Positions 45,552-56,880 are shown, counted from the first letter of the stretch. The stretch: DNA of 64,000 nt from Costus lasius (GCA_027563935.2 CM050451.1:32565565-32629564); one strand, 5' to 3'. Translations and numbers: made by a program. Notes: generated by a model not told the origin, from the letters alone.

Positions 45552-47011
45552 TGATGCGTTGCATTTACACCATGTTTTTGCCTATGTTTTAGATCATATT
45601 TTGAGCTTATTTGCATGGTTTTGTGCTATTTTTAGTGCTTTTACTCTACTTTGTACGAAATCTTCACTTTTCTTGGTTTTTATGAAAATGTAGGTAAAAT
45701 GGCATAAAAATGAAGGATTTTGATAGTTTTGAAGCTAAAGCATGATTTCCGAGGAGATTACAAGCCTACACGTCAAATTTGGGGAGTAAATAGTGAAAAA
45801 CGAGACATTTACGGCCATGAATATTTCTGTGATTATAGAGTCAACCGTAAAAGCGACGACGAACGGAAGGTGAAAATCGGCTAAGTCAAAAAGCTCATAG
45901 AAACTTTCACGGGCGAGGCCGTGAATATTTCTGTGACTTAAGTGCTATAAACATAGAGACATTTACGGCCATGACCGTAAACTCATCACGGACCGTGAAA
46001 ACGTCCGCCCTTTCGGTTTTTCACTCGATTCGTCTCCAAATTGAGCCGGATTTGAGCCAAACTTCGCATAACCATACCTTGATGGGTTCTAAACCGGTCC
46101 AACTATAAAAGGGAGGATTTTTCGAGAGCAAAGGGGGCTTTTTTTTAGATGAACACGGACGGCGGCGGCGATAATGGTGAAACACGATTCCAAGGGCATA
46201 TTCTGGCGAGATTCCTCATGAAGGCGATGATCGATCGACTCTTCCTCATATCCAGACCGAGGAGAAGGTGGTTTTACTGTTCTTTCGGTGTTTCTTGACG
46301 ATTTTTATGTGTTTTCACTTGTTCATCATAAATATCATGTATTTCCTTAACAATATGAGCGAGTAGATACTTATTCGGGATTAGTGGGCATAGCCCTCTG
46401 ACTTTCATGAATCAATCTAATTTATTGCTCGTTTTATTATGAATTTATCATCATGATTCTATTGAAATTGCATGTATCCTATAATTTACCTTGGCCAGGT
46501 AATTTTGCGTCTTAGACGTTGCGAGAAGGACCGAGAGGTGAATCGGAACGTCCGACCTATTTCAACTGAACCTTCGAATCCAATCACGAGAGTAGGTTGG
46601 ATTCGTCTGAAGGATTTACCAGCTTTTCATAGAACTTAATGGGTTTAGCTAGGTTAACTGTCACGAGAGTAGGGAGTTAATCTAACTAAATACCGTATTA
46701 CGCTCCAAGAGGAGGTGATATGTACCCTAGGAAAAGTTCCTTTCATGATTGATAATTTCTATAGAATTAGCCACTTTTAAATGATTCATGATTGTTAGTG
46801 TGGTGAACCCACGAAATCTCGATCCTTTAGAATTTGAACCTCTTAACGCCGTTTTCGAGCTTATTCGTGCCTAGAAGTTTGGAACAACCACTGGTTTAGT
46901 TTGGCTAGATTCAAACAAGCAAAGAAGTCAGTACTTAACTACGTAGTCCTCATTGGGAACGATAATATTTTTATTACTTCGATAAATCCGTAAACTTGTG
47001 GATCGCTATCA
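45552..47011 (+). repeat. 3' LTR of the ATHILA ORF-1 element
   Basis: 1460 bp, TGATGCGTTGCATTTACACC...GGATCGCTATCA. Different family from the 1.9-kb LTRs, but with the same layout: a dyad-bearing segment (45808-46001), CACGAGAGTAGG repeats (about 46579 and 46661) and a TTACTTCGATAAATCCG end. It abuts the decayed chromovirus pol at 47012. Confidence 0.8.
45808..46001. repeat. TTTACGGCCATGACCGTAAA-type dyads in the ORF-1 element LTR
   Basis: Three units: ACGGCCATGA..CCGTAA, CACGGGCGAGGCCGTGA and TTTACGGCCATGACCGTAAA plus CACGGACCGTGA, with a shared ATATTTCTGTGA. Confidence 0.75.
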
Positions 47012-48623
47012 ACAAGGAGCACCTCTTCCTTAATACAAAGAAGTGCACCTTTATGATCAACCGCGTGTATTTTCTTGGGTACATTGTGTCTGACCAAGGT
47101 CTGTCCGTCAACCCTGCTAAGGTTGAAGCCATTCGGCATTGGCCCGAACCTCGTACTGTGTCAGAAGTTCGTAGTTTCCTAGGTCTTGCCAGTTTTTACC
47201 GCCGGTTCATCTGTGGGTTCAGCACGATTGCAACCCCTCTCACTTAGTGTCTCTCTAAGGATGATTTCGAGTGGACCCCTGCCACTCAACGTGCTTTTGA
47301 CACCCTTAAGGACGCCTTGACCATAGCCCCTGTCTTGCGACTCTCTGACTTTTTAAAAGTCTTCGAAGTTGCGTGTGATGCCTCCGGCACCAACATCGGA
47401 GGTTCCCTTAGTCAGTAGGGCCATCCCGTGGTCTTCTGTAGCAAAAAACTAAACGTTGTTTGTCAGTGTTAGTCTACCTACAATAAGGAATTTTATGCCA
47501 TCGTCCAGTTGCTCCGGCAGTGGAGACACTACCTTCTTCATCGTGGGTTTGTCTTGTATAGTGACCACCAAGCCTTGTCCTTCCTGAATGCCCAAAAGAA
47601 GTTGGGTGCCCGCCATGCCAAGTGGGTTGAGTAATTGCAACAATACTCTTTCACGATTAATCACAAGGCGGGCAAGGAAAATGTCATCGTCGATGCCCTC
47701 AGTCGCGTCCATACCTTCTTGTTGTGATGCGCACTCGCATCAACACCTTTGACCATGTGAAGGAGGAGTACCCCTCTTGCCCTGACTTCGGGGCCACCTA
47801 TGCTGCCCTCACTGAATCCTCCGACCCCGAGTCCCCATTCCAACTCTGCGAGGGTTACCTCTTCTTGGGGAACTGATTGTGCATCCCCCGATCATCCCTT
47901 CGTGACCACCTGCTCCTCGAGCTGCATGCGGGTGGAGTCGCCGGCCACCATGGTCGCAACAAGACACTCGAGATGGCGAAGGAATGCCTATTTTGGCCTT
48001 CCCTTCGTAAGGACATTGATCACATTGTGCGCCATTGCGGCATGTGTCAGTTGGCCAAGCCCCGCCCCCCGAACACGGGTCTCTATACCCCATTACCTGT
48101 GACCAAAGGTCCTTGGTGCGACCTCAGCATGCACTTTGTCCTTGGGTTGCCCCGGACCGCCTCCCACTTCGACTCCATCTATGTGGTCGTAGATTGGTTT
48201 TTGAAGATGGCCCACTTTATCCCTTGTTCTCACACTGCAGATGCTTCCCATGTGGCACACCTTTTTGTCAAGGAGATTGTGTGTCTCCATGGTCTTCCCT
48301 CCACCATCATGTCCGACCGTGACACACAATTCGTAAGCCACTTCTAGCACTCACTTTGGGCCCTTTTGGGCACCACTCTGAAATTCTCCACGGCATATCA
48401 CCCCCAAACCGATGGACAAACCGAAGCTGTTAATCGTAGTTTGGGTAATCTACTCCGTTGCCTCATCAGCGACCACCCGAGGTCATGGGATACCATCCTT
48501 CCCAAGGTAGAATTCGCATACAATAGTGCTTCCAATCGGTCTACAGGTCTTAGTCCCTTCCAAATTGTCACGGGCTATCAACCTCGTAAACCCATTGACC
48601 AGCAGACCTACCCATGGAGTCCC
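47012..48623 (+). pseudogene. Decayed chromovirus pol: RT end, RNase H, integrase (left part)
   Basis: RT C-terminal region ([48 protein letters not shown]), RNase H (VACDASGTNIGG, YSDHQALSFLNAQKKLGARH) and integrase: zinc finger H...H...CGMC near 47915-48050, then SMHFVLGLPR, where the first catalytic Asp is replaced by His, then MSDRDTQFVSHF and DGQTEAVNRSLGNLL. There are many stops (for example after [11 protein letters not shown] and VSHF). The upstream RT, protease and gag are lost at the LTR ending 47011. At 48623 the integrase is cut by the 7.8-kb element and resumes at 56388. Confidence 0.88.
48619..48623. repeat. Target-site duplication GTCCC (left) of element 3
   Basis: GTCCC before TGATGACACC; repeated at 56388-56392 after CCTATCA. 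Confidence 0.95.
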
Positions 48624-48880
48624 TGATGACACCAAAATATATAGTATATTTTGTATCATTTTGGATATCTTTTCATGCTAGATTGAAGATATTTTACTTG
48701 TTTTCATGTCAAATTCATCGAATATTGGAAAGTCTACTTCTGTTTTGGTTTTTCATGATTTTCAGGTAAAAAGGCACTATTTCAAGGAGTTTTCAAGCAA
48801 AATCAAACATATAGAAGAGTTACCATCATCAAGAGGAGATCACCCAAGAAATTTCACGCAAAACGGAGCAACCTTGCAAA

Positions 48881-49230
48881 ATACGGCAATGCCGTAACCT
48901 ATTTCACGGTACCGTATTTTGCGCGGCTACCGTAAAATCAGAGCACTGCCGTATTTTGGTGATTTCTCAAATAGAAAGTTTTCCTGATTTTACGGCACTG
49001 CCATAAATAATTACACTGCCATAATTTTCAGTGCTTTCAGAACAGAGAACTTTGCAAATTTTATGGCAATGTCATAACCCATTTTACGAGCCGTAATACC
49101 CAGCTGATTCAGACCAGAGAACTCGTCCGATTTTACGGCACCATCAAGAAATAGTTTACGGGCTGTAATTTTGACTCAACGTTCACAGAATGATTTTATG
49201 GCACTACCGTAAGATATTACAGGGCCGTAA
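48881..49230. repeat. Dyad array in 5' LTR of element 3
   Basis: About six units: ATACGGCAATGCCGTAA/CACGGTACCGTATTTT, then TTTTACGGCACTGCCATAA/TTACACTGCCATAAT and so on, with spacers containing AGACCAGAGAACT. Several CG steps have become TG or CA. Confidence 0.9.
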
Positions 49231-50030
49231 TTTGCACCTGGTCGCGCAAGACTTTCGGGCCCGAAAATTGCAAGGGCAATAACGTTTGATCCAGAGCTCC
49301 AAATCAAAATCCAAAAGATGTTCCGGACTCTTCTTTAAGAGGAGAAGATGCACGAAGTGGAAGGGGGAACTTTTATCACGTATCCAGAGAGCAATCACCA
49401 GAGAGGCTGCTAGGGTTTGGCCTCATGCCGAGAGGCGTAGAGGGCACCTCAGGTCATGATTTTCACTCAGAAGCTTTGCCTAGAGGAGAAGACAATATCC
49501 CAGAAGTTTCAGAGGAAAAGGAGTTCAATCGGAGGAGGAATCCATGAAATCGGTGGTGACAGCACTGTTCATCGAGTTCTGCTTGCAAAATACGACTGTG
49601 AAATATTTCACAGCCGTGCTGTATTTTCTAAAACCTGTTTTATAGTTGATTTTTGATCTTATGAATTTATGGATTATTTTATTTTCTTCTCCAGGGAAGC
49701 TTAGACATATTTTGGGACATGAGGTTTAATCCCTTTGATTTCTAATGATTAGATAATTCTTCTTTTTTTCGTCATGATAATCTTTGTTGTGATAATTCTA
49801 CTTTTGTGATGAATTGTCTTTAACTTTCCATAGATCTATGTTATTATCCATGTTTTAGAGTTTTTGTAATGAGACTGAAAGGTGATTTGCTTGAGAACTT
49901 GGAACCCTAGAATTGCATGTTAGGATCCCTTCCTTAGGTTAGATCTAATTTGATCTGTTCTAGTAGATTAATTGCCATGTTTAATAATATTGATATGGGA
50001 TTGAGTTATTGTGTCAAACGTGGAGATCTT

Positions 50031-50262
50031 GCACGAAAGTGAGGATCGAAACGTTAGAAAACCCTAGGTAGAACCTGTGTTGAGACTCGGATGCACGAAA
50101 GTGATCCTTGAGGCTCCACTTATGATGATCAACTTAGAATTCGGATGCACCAAAGTGATTCTTGAGTTCTTTGTTGATGGTTTACTTATCTGCAGCGTTG
50201 GGATAGATCTTGCACGAAAGCGAGGATTGGTCCCTGCGTGATTGTCTGCAAGAAAGTGAGAT
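50031..50262. repeat. Five GCACGAAAGTGA repeats in U5 of element 3
   Basis: Copies start near 50031, 50094, 50147, 50211 and 50247, about 35-65 bp apart; the last two vary (GCACGAAAGCGA, GCAAGAAAGTGA). Confidence 0.8.
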
Positions 50263-50541
50263 AATCCTTTTATGAAGTAAATTAGGTCTTTATCATAGCA
50301 AGATTTGATTGACGAACCTTTTATTTATATCTTATCATTGAAATCAAGGTGGATGAAACCCTAGTCCCATGTTTATCTCTCTGATTATCATTCGTGTTAC
50401 CTATATTGCTTACTTTCATCATATTCGGTTTACTTAGCTAGCGAGAAAATAATTATTTGGTAATTAACAATAAGGTCTCTGTGGATCGATATTTTTATTA
50501 CTTCGATAATTCCGTGTAGTTGCGGAATCCTATCAAGTTTT

Positions 50542-50559
50542 TGGCGCCGTTGCCGGGGA
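50542..50559 (+). promoter_or_regulatory. Primer binding site, tRNA-Asp type (element 3)
   Basis: TGGCGCCGTTGCCGGGGA, six bases inside the 5' LTR. Confidence 0.93.
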
Positions 50560-50883
50560 TCTTAGTTTTGTTAATATCAAAATAGTTCTTAGTATTGCTA
50601 GACTAGGTTTTATTTGTTTTAGATTTAACTTTGTTTTTTTTTCTTTTCGCAGGTTTTGGATTTTCACAATTGTGATAGAACTAAGAATTTCTGAAATTTT
50701 TGAATTTACTTGTGTTTTAGATTTTCTATTTTTGTTAGATATTATGAAAAAAAAAATGTTATTTGATTGGTGTTGGATTATCTTTTTGATGTATTTGAAG
50801 ATATGTCTTTTTATCAAAATTCATGGGCTTCTGAAAGTGGTCAGGTATACATGCAAAAAGGTGAGCATAAAGATTATTCATAG

Positions 50884-52229
50884 ATGTCTATTACAAAATT
50901 AGCAAAATTACACTCTTATTCTGTTAGATGTAATATTTGTAAGTCTTCTGATCATTATGCTTATGAATGTCAATTTAGATATCATGCAAATTCTAATTCA
51001 CCGTGCTATCAAGATGATCATTATGATTCTAGTTGGGAAAATCAAACTACTTTTTATGATGATTGCTCTGATCATGTTTCTGTGCCATGCTTTGAGGATA
51101 CTAAAATATCTAGCCTAAAATCCATGTGTAAAAAATTCATGGCTGATCGAGAAAAATTTTTTGCTAAACAAAATCAATTTTTAGACCAAATGCTGGCAAA
51201 TCAAAGTAAGCATCTTGATGATCTTAAGGGTTCAGTTAATCAAATTTCCTATCAAGAAGAATCTTTGACTGCTAATACTGAATTGCTAGAAACCCAGATT
51301 GCACAACAAGCATGGTTATTTAAGTTTGATACTGAAAAACTTGATTTAGAAAATTCTCCCTGTGATCATGATTGTTTTGAGATTGAGCCTTATGTGAATA
51401 TTCATGAATCTCACTCTAATTTTGATGATTGTAAAATTGATTCTTCTGATAATTTAATTGTGGAAAAGATTGGGGAAATTGAAATTGAAAAACCCTCTTT
51501 TGATGAAATTGATTCTTTTGATGTTGTATCATTTATGGTTGAATCTGATGAGTTTGATAAAGGGTTAAAAATTACAGACATTGATGAGCCCCACTTTGAT
51601 TTTGGTGATATTTTGAAATTAATGATAAATCTCTTGTGGTTAAATCTCATTCTATTAATTCTTTTTCATATGATTCTGATTTTGACTCTTCTGATGAGGA
51701 AATATTTGTGGGGAGGCCTGAGGAAATTAATTTTGAAGAGTCTCATCTTGACTTTGATGATGATTTTTAAATTGATAAATTATTTGATGAAGTGCATGAG
51801 GAACTTAATAAAAATTTGAATGTTGCAAAAATTTATGTATCTCACCATGTTGATGCTTTGCCCATATCTATTGCTCAATCTTTTGATTTAATTGAAAATT
51901 TGTGCTTTATTGAGGAATTTAATGAAAGACATAACTATTATTATGATGATCCTATGCTTGAACATTTTGATAAAAGTCCTATTGTGATTGAAAAGATAAA
52001 GTTGAAGAAAGGACTGATGATTTTACTCTCTGATAAATTTAGGAAGATCATTGAATATCCTTCATGTGAAGATTTTGAATTTGATTTCTGCATATTTAAG
52101 AAAGCCACTTTAATTGTGATTTATATGCAATTTTGGATTTTTGGATTTGTGGCTAAGCTTTATGGACAAAGAAAATGCAGAAAATTGTTTGCAATCTATT
52201 TTGGTACTGATTCACCTGCTTCACCATGA
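50884..52229 (+). pseudogene. Diverged gag-like protein: zinc knuckle, acidic centre, hydrophobic C-terminus (element 3)
   Basis: The only gene of element 3, about 448 residues if read across its breaks. Near the N-terminus is a zinc knuckle CNICKSSDHYAYEC (50929-50970). A coil-prone part (MADREKFFAKQNQFLDQMLA) and ELLETQIAQQA, shared with Athila/Tat gag, follow. The middle is highly acidic (FEIEPYVNIHESHSNFDD, EIEIEKPSFDEIDSFD). The C-terminus (51792-52229) has IEKIKLKKGLMILLSDK, then ATLIVIYMQFWIFGFVAKLY, a likely membrane helix, then basic GQRKCRK. Breaks: a frameshift near 51616, a TAA near 51768, and a TAG just before the Met at 50884 (the frame is open upstream of that). The gag core is absent. 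I cannot assign a function; packaging with trans-supplied enzymes is inferred. Confidence 0.78.
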
Positions 52230-52270
52230 TATTGATTTTTGGTCAAGCTAATGACTTAAAATTAGCGCTT

Positions 52271-52288
52271 CTTGGGAGGCAACCCAAG
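52271..52288 (+). promoter_or_regulatory. Conserved hairpin CTTGGG-AGGCAA-CCCAAG (element 3)
   Basis: Perfect 6-bp stem, 42 bases after the stop, in the context TTAGCGCTTCTTGGGAGG. An acceptor-like TTCTTCTCTCTACAG ends at 52386. Confidence 0.8.
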
Positions 52289-52386
52289 TACACTATCTTA
52301 GATTAGTTTCTTTTATCCTAGTTTTTTTTAGAATTAATTTTTCGGTTATCTTTGAAAAAAAAAATTATGCTTTCTTCTCTCTACAG

Positions 52387-54476
52387 TTTGCTTATTGAGT
52401 AGGTGTTTTCTAGCTGCGATTTTAAGAAATTGGGTTGAGAAAATTTTTGATCTTTGGCACAGCATTGAACTACTTAGCAACTTTTCGATTATGATTAATT
52501 TCTGCAGCAGTTTTTTCTGACTAATCTGATTAGCACTTTTGCAACAAGTTTTTAAGTTGCTTAAATAACTTGAAACCCGGATTTTTCACTTGGAATTTGA
52601 AGTTCGTGTGTCATTCTATCTTGTGGATAAATTATTTTCACGAAAATATGTTCTGATCATTCTAGGACACATAGCAACTTTTTGAATTTTATTAACTTTT
52701 GTGCAGTTTGTGTAGTTTTTAATCTGAGTAGCTTTCTTTCTGCTGATGCCCTAAATTTCTGATAGATTTTGATCCTTTGATTTTTCACACGTCTGAAAAG
52801 AATATCTTTTATTCTATTACGTGGTCCTGTCCATTTTCTATTTGGATCATTAAATCTTATTTTTGGGTAGGGCTACTTTTCATAAAAAATTCAAAAACTG
52901 CACTGTTTGCTTGCAACTTGTTATTGCTTTTTTTTGCCTCTAGATTCAGAAATCTTCAAGGGAAACTGTCTTCCACCTCTTGCGGAGCATCACCAGCAGC
53001 TTCATGCTTCTTGTACTGCCTCTATTTCCATTTATTTGAATTATTTATGCAGTAGACTCTTCATTAGTGACTGATTTTTTTTTATCTATGCAGTGCTATC
53101 TCTCACACCACCGGCCGACGATCTCACATACAGGACTGTATTCTCTAGCAGGCCACTAGAGATTACTCACTCCATTGTCGACACCATCACTGCTAGTAGC
53201 TTTTCAGCTAGCATCTATTCCACCTCTACCCGCCTGCATCAGCATCTTTCTAGACCATCGATGATATCTCTTATTCTTCCTTGAGAAAATTATCATTATT
53301 ATTTTTTGAGACTATTTTTAGACTGAGCCTTATGTATCTTAAATTGTGCAGGTAAATTTTTGAAAAAGCACATCTTTGGACTTTGCAACATCTGCCCCGA
53401 CATCATTTTTGGTCAGAGCTTGCTATATAGTTTCGTGAGTATTATTTGCACTGTCTAGTGATTATTTGATCTACACTTTTCTTCTCATAAAAATTCTATC
53501 ACCTTACATCTCATAATGTTGATGCTTTACACCTTTCACATCGATATTGATATTTTTGGTGTTTAAAAATTTTTGTGACTTGCATGGATTTTTCTATGAT
53601 GATGAGAATACTCTTGATATATGTTGATGATAACTTATTTGATTCTTGATGATGAAAATCAAATTCATGACAAACCCTATCAAGTTAGATTTATTTCTTC
53701 AATACATATCTATTTTTGAAATTTGACATTAGTTGATGCATTAGATTTTGGGTGGATATGTTATTTGTGGGATAAAATCTAATAGTGAAATTGTTCGTTT
53801 GAATAAAATGAGCATATGAGTGTGATTTTTGAATTGATGTTGATTGATTAATTTAGTTGATATTTATGATATTTGCTATTTGTTGAGAAGAAAGATCCCT
53901 TGAGCCAAATAAAGTGAGTGAGTCCCCTACTTGGCACTATATATAATTGATAGTGGTACCTAAGACATGGGTTGAAGTCTATAAAAAATTAATGAGAGTG
54001 AAAAAGAATAAGACTCCTCTACTTGGCACTGTGTAAAATTGATAGTGGTACCGAAGGCAAGGGTTGAGGTCAAAATGAAAAGTGTGTATCTATGTGGGTA
54101 CATGTCATCCATGCAAAAATAACAAAATACATGAAAAAAAATAAAATAAAATAAAAATATTATGTGTGGAAAAAGATCTTGGAAATCCTATTCCTGTAAA
54201 CAAAAGTTAATAGTCATAAATTGAAACTATATGAACTCTTGAGATTGATATTCTATTTATTCTACAAGTTGCGAAATTTTATTTGATTGAATTGTGGATC
54301 TAGAGGGTTGAGTCCTAAAGATGATATGTTTACTTGAAGTTTTGTAAATCAATTGATAGAAATTTTTTCATTGATGGGTTGTATTTTAGAAAGTTATTGA
54401 GCATGAAAAGGTTATTCTTTTAATCAAGTTTTGATTTTTTTCTTGAGGACAAGCAAAGTTTGAGCCTTATGTATTT
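52387..54476 (+). other. 3' internal non-coding region of element 3
   Basis: No supported frame. Contains an acceptor-like TTTTTTTATCTATGCAG (to 53092), a CACCGGCCGACGATCTCAC segment, TGAGCCTTATGTATCTT, two stem-loops (53930-53964, 54022-54056) and a TTGAGGACAAGCAAAG tract close to the LTR. Confidence 0.75.
53930..54056 (+). promoter_or_regulatory. Paired stem-loops upstream of the 3' LTR (element 3)
   Basis: First: CTTGG-CACTAT/ATAGTG-GTACCTAAG (53930-53964). Second: CTTGG-CACTGT/ATAGTG-GTACCGAAG (54022-54056, one G-U pair). Both are preceded by ACTCC(C/T)CTACTTGG and followed by GGGTTGA(A/G)GTC. Confidence 0.75.
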
Positions 54477-56387
54477 TGATGACACCAAAATATATAGTAT
54501 ATTTTGTATCATTTTGGATATCTTTTCATGCTAGATTGAATATATATTACTTGTTTTCATGTCAAATTCATCGAATATTACAAAGTCTACTTTTGTTTTG
54601 GTTTTTCATGATTTTCAGGTAAAAAGGCACTATTTCAAGGAGTTTTCAAGCAAAATCAAACACATAGAAGAGTTACCATCATCAAGAGGAGATCACCCAA
54701 GAAATTTCACGCAAAACGGAGTAACCTTGCAAAATACGTCAGTGCCGTAACCTATTTTACGATACCGTATTTTTCGCATCTACGTAAAATCAGAGCACTG
54801 CCGTATTTTGGTGATTTCTCAAATAGAAAGTTTTCCTGATTTTACGGCATTGCCATAAATAATTACACTACCGTAATTTTCAGCGCTTTCATAACAGAGA
54901 ACTTTACAGATTTTACGGCACTGTCGTAACCCATTTTACGAGCCGTAATGCCCAGCTGATTCAGACCAGAGAACTCGTCCGATTTTATGGCACCATCGAG
55001 AAATAGTTTACGGGCCATAATTTTGACTCAACGTTCACAGAATGATTTTACGGCACTGCCGTAAGATATTACAAGGCCGTAATTTGCACCTAGTCGTGCG
55101 AGACTTTCGGGCCCAAAACTTGCGAGGGCCATAACTTTTCATCCAGAGCTCCAAATTGAGATCTGAATGATGTTCCGGACTCACCATTAAGAGGAGAAGA
55201 CGCACGAAGTGGAAGGGGGAACTGTTATCACGTATCCAGAGAGAAATCGCCAGAGAGGTGGCTAGGGTTTGGCCTCATGCCGAGAGGAGTAGAGGGCACC
55301 TCAGGCCGTGATTTTCATTCAGAAGCTTTTCCTAGAGGAGAAGACAACATCCCAGAAGTTTCAGAGGAAAAGGAGTTCAATCAGAGGAAGAATCGACGAA
55401 ATCGGTGGTGACAACACTATTCATCAAGTTCTGCTTGTAAAATATGGATGTGAAATATTTCACAGCTGTGCTGTATTTTCTAAAACCTCTTTTCTAGTTG
55501 ATTTTTGATCTTCTAAATTTATGGATTATTGTATTTTCTTCTCCATGCAAGCTTAGACATATTTTGGGACATGGGGTTTAATCCCTTTGATTTCTAATGA
55601 TTAGATAATTCTTCTTTTTTTCGTCATGATAATCTTTGTTGTGATAATTCTACTTTTGTGATGAATTATCTTTAACTTTCCATAGATCTATGTTATTATC
55701 CATGTTTTAGAGTTTTCTCAATGAGACTGAAAGGTGATTTGCTTGAGAACCTGGAACCCTAGAATTGCATGTTAGGATCCCTTCCTTAGGTTAGATATAA
55801 TTTGATCTGTTCTAGTAGATTAATTGCCATGTTTAATAATATTGATCTAGGATTGAGTTATTGTGTCAAACATGGAGATCTTGCACAAAAGTGAGGATCG
55901 AAACGTTAGAAAACCCTAGGTAGAACCTGTGTTGAGACTCGGATGCACGAAAGTGATCCTTAAGGCTCCACTTGTGATGATCAACTTAGAATTCAGATGC
56001 ACGAAAGTGATCCTTGAGTTCTTTGTTGATGGTTTACTTATCTGCAGCGTTGGGATAGATCTTGCGCGAAAGTGAGGATTGGTCCCTGCGTGATTGTCTG
56101 CATGAAAGTGAGATAATCCTTTTATGAAGTAAATTAAGTCTTTATCATAGCAAAATTTGATTGACGAACCTTTTATTTATATCTTATCATTGAAATCAAG
56201 GTGGATGAAACCCTAGTCCCATGTTTATCTCTCTGATTATCCTTCATGTTAGCTATACTGCTTACTTTCATCATATTCGGTTTACTTAGCTAGCGAGAAA
56301 ACAATTATTTGGTAATTAACAATAAGGTCTCTGTGGATCGATATTTTTATTACTTCGATAATTCCGTGCACTTGCGGAATCCTATCA
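54477..56387 (+). repeat. 3' LTR of element 3
   Basis: 1911 bp, same ends as the 5' LTR, with dyad array 54734-55083 and U5 repeats 55883-56114. Differences from the 5' LTR are scattered single bases, many of CG-to-TG/CA type. Confidence 0.95.
54734..55083. repeat. Dyad array in 3' LTR of element 3
   Basis: Colinear with 48881-49230. Some dyads are better preserved here (TTTTACGGCACTGCCGTAAG near 55047), others worse. Confidence 0.9.
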
Positions 56388-56392
56388 GTCCC
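56388..56392. repeat. Target-site duplication GTCCC (right) of element 3
   Basis: Identical to 48619-48623. Confidence 0.95.
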
Positions 56393-56790
56393 ATCTGTCG
56401 GCGCATGCATACTCTTTCCCCAAGCATATACCTAGTTTGCATGAGGAAGTTAGACATCGTATCTTCTTGGGCAATACTCGTGATGCTATGAGGGCCAACG
56501 CGCGCCGTAGGCCACAACACTTTTCTGTAGGTGAGCTGGTGCGGGTGCATATCCACCCTGAGTGAGTCCCCAACCGAGCAGACTTTAAGCTCCAGCCATG
56601 TTACATGGGGCCCTACGCGGTTGTACGGTGGATCGGCTCTAGTGCCTATGTCCTGGATCTACCTAAGAGCATGGGGATCCACCCTGTCTTCAATGTCACA
56701 GACATCATTCCCTTCCACGGTCCACTGTAGGAGCCATCGGACCTCGACGAGCCTCGACCCCTTAGTTCTTCGGAGGAGAACTCTTCAAAC
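56393..56790 (+). pseudogene. Chromovirus integrase C-terminus (right part)
   Basis: This continues the integrase cut at 48623: SHLSAHAYSFPKHIPSLHEE, MRANARRRPQHFSVGELVRV, then a stop, then FKLQPCYMGPYAVVRWIGSS and AYVLDLPKSMGIHPVFNVTD. It is the GPY/F-type C-terminal domain of Ty3 integrases. The end (SSEENSSNRGRGEL) leads into the 3' non-coding region. No clear chromodomain is left. Confidence 0.85.
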
Positions 56791-56880
56791 CGGGGGAGGG
56801 GGGAGTTGATGCAGGAGGAAGCAATGTGGAAGAAGGGGAAAATCCATACCAAAAAATGCCCCATGAATCTCCCCTGCGAA

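Larger units (their letters stand above)
48624..50535 (+). repeat. 5' LTR of element 3
   Basis: TGATGACACCAAAATATATA...CGGAATCCTATCA, 1912 bp. Dyad array 48881-49230, U5 repeats 50031-50262. Confidence 0.95.
48624..56387 (+). mobile_element. Complete non-autonomous Athila-like element 3
   Basis: 7764 bp with LTRs of 1912 and 1911 bp (48624-50535, 54477-56387), tRNA-Asp primer site, one gag-like gene, conserved hairpin, paired stem-loops and a TTGAGGACAAGCAAAG tract. It is flanked by the perfect TSD GTCCC inside a chromovirus integrase. It carries no protease, RT, RNase H or integrase, so it must be mobilised in trans. The LTRs differ at scattered positions, mostly transitions, which implies moderate age. 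The internal half is closely related to 36660-40429 in element 1. Confidence 0.95.

Noticed and set aside
47012..47016. Target duplication ACAAG for the ATHILA ORF-1 element
   Set aside because: The 5' end of that element is missing, so the partner cannot be checked.
47800..48350. Several overlapping frames on both strands in the integrase region
   Set aside because: Only the frame with the zinc finger and DGQTE motifs is real; the others are GC-driven shadows.
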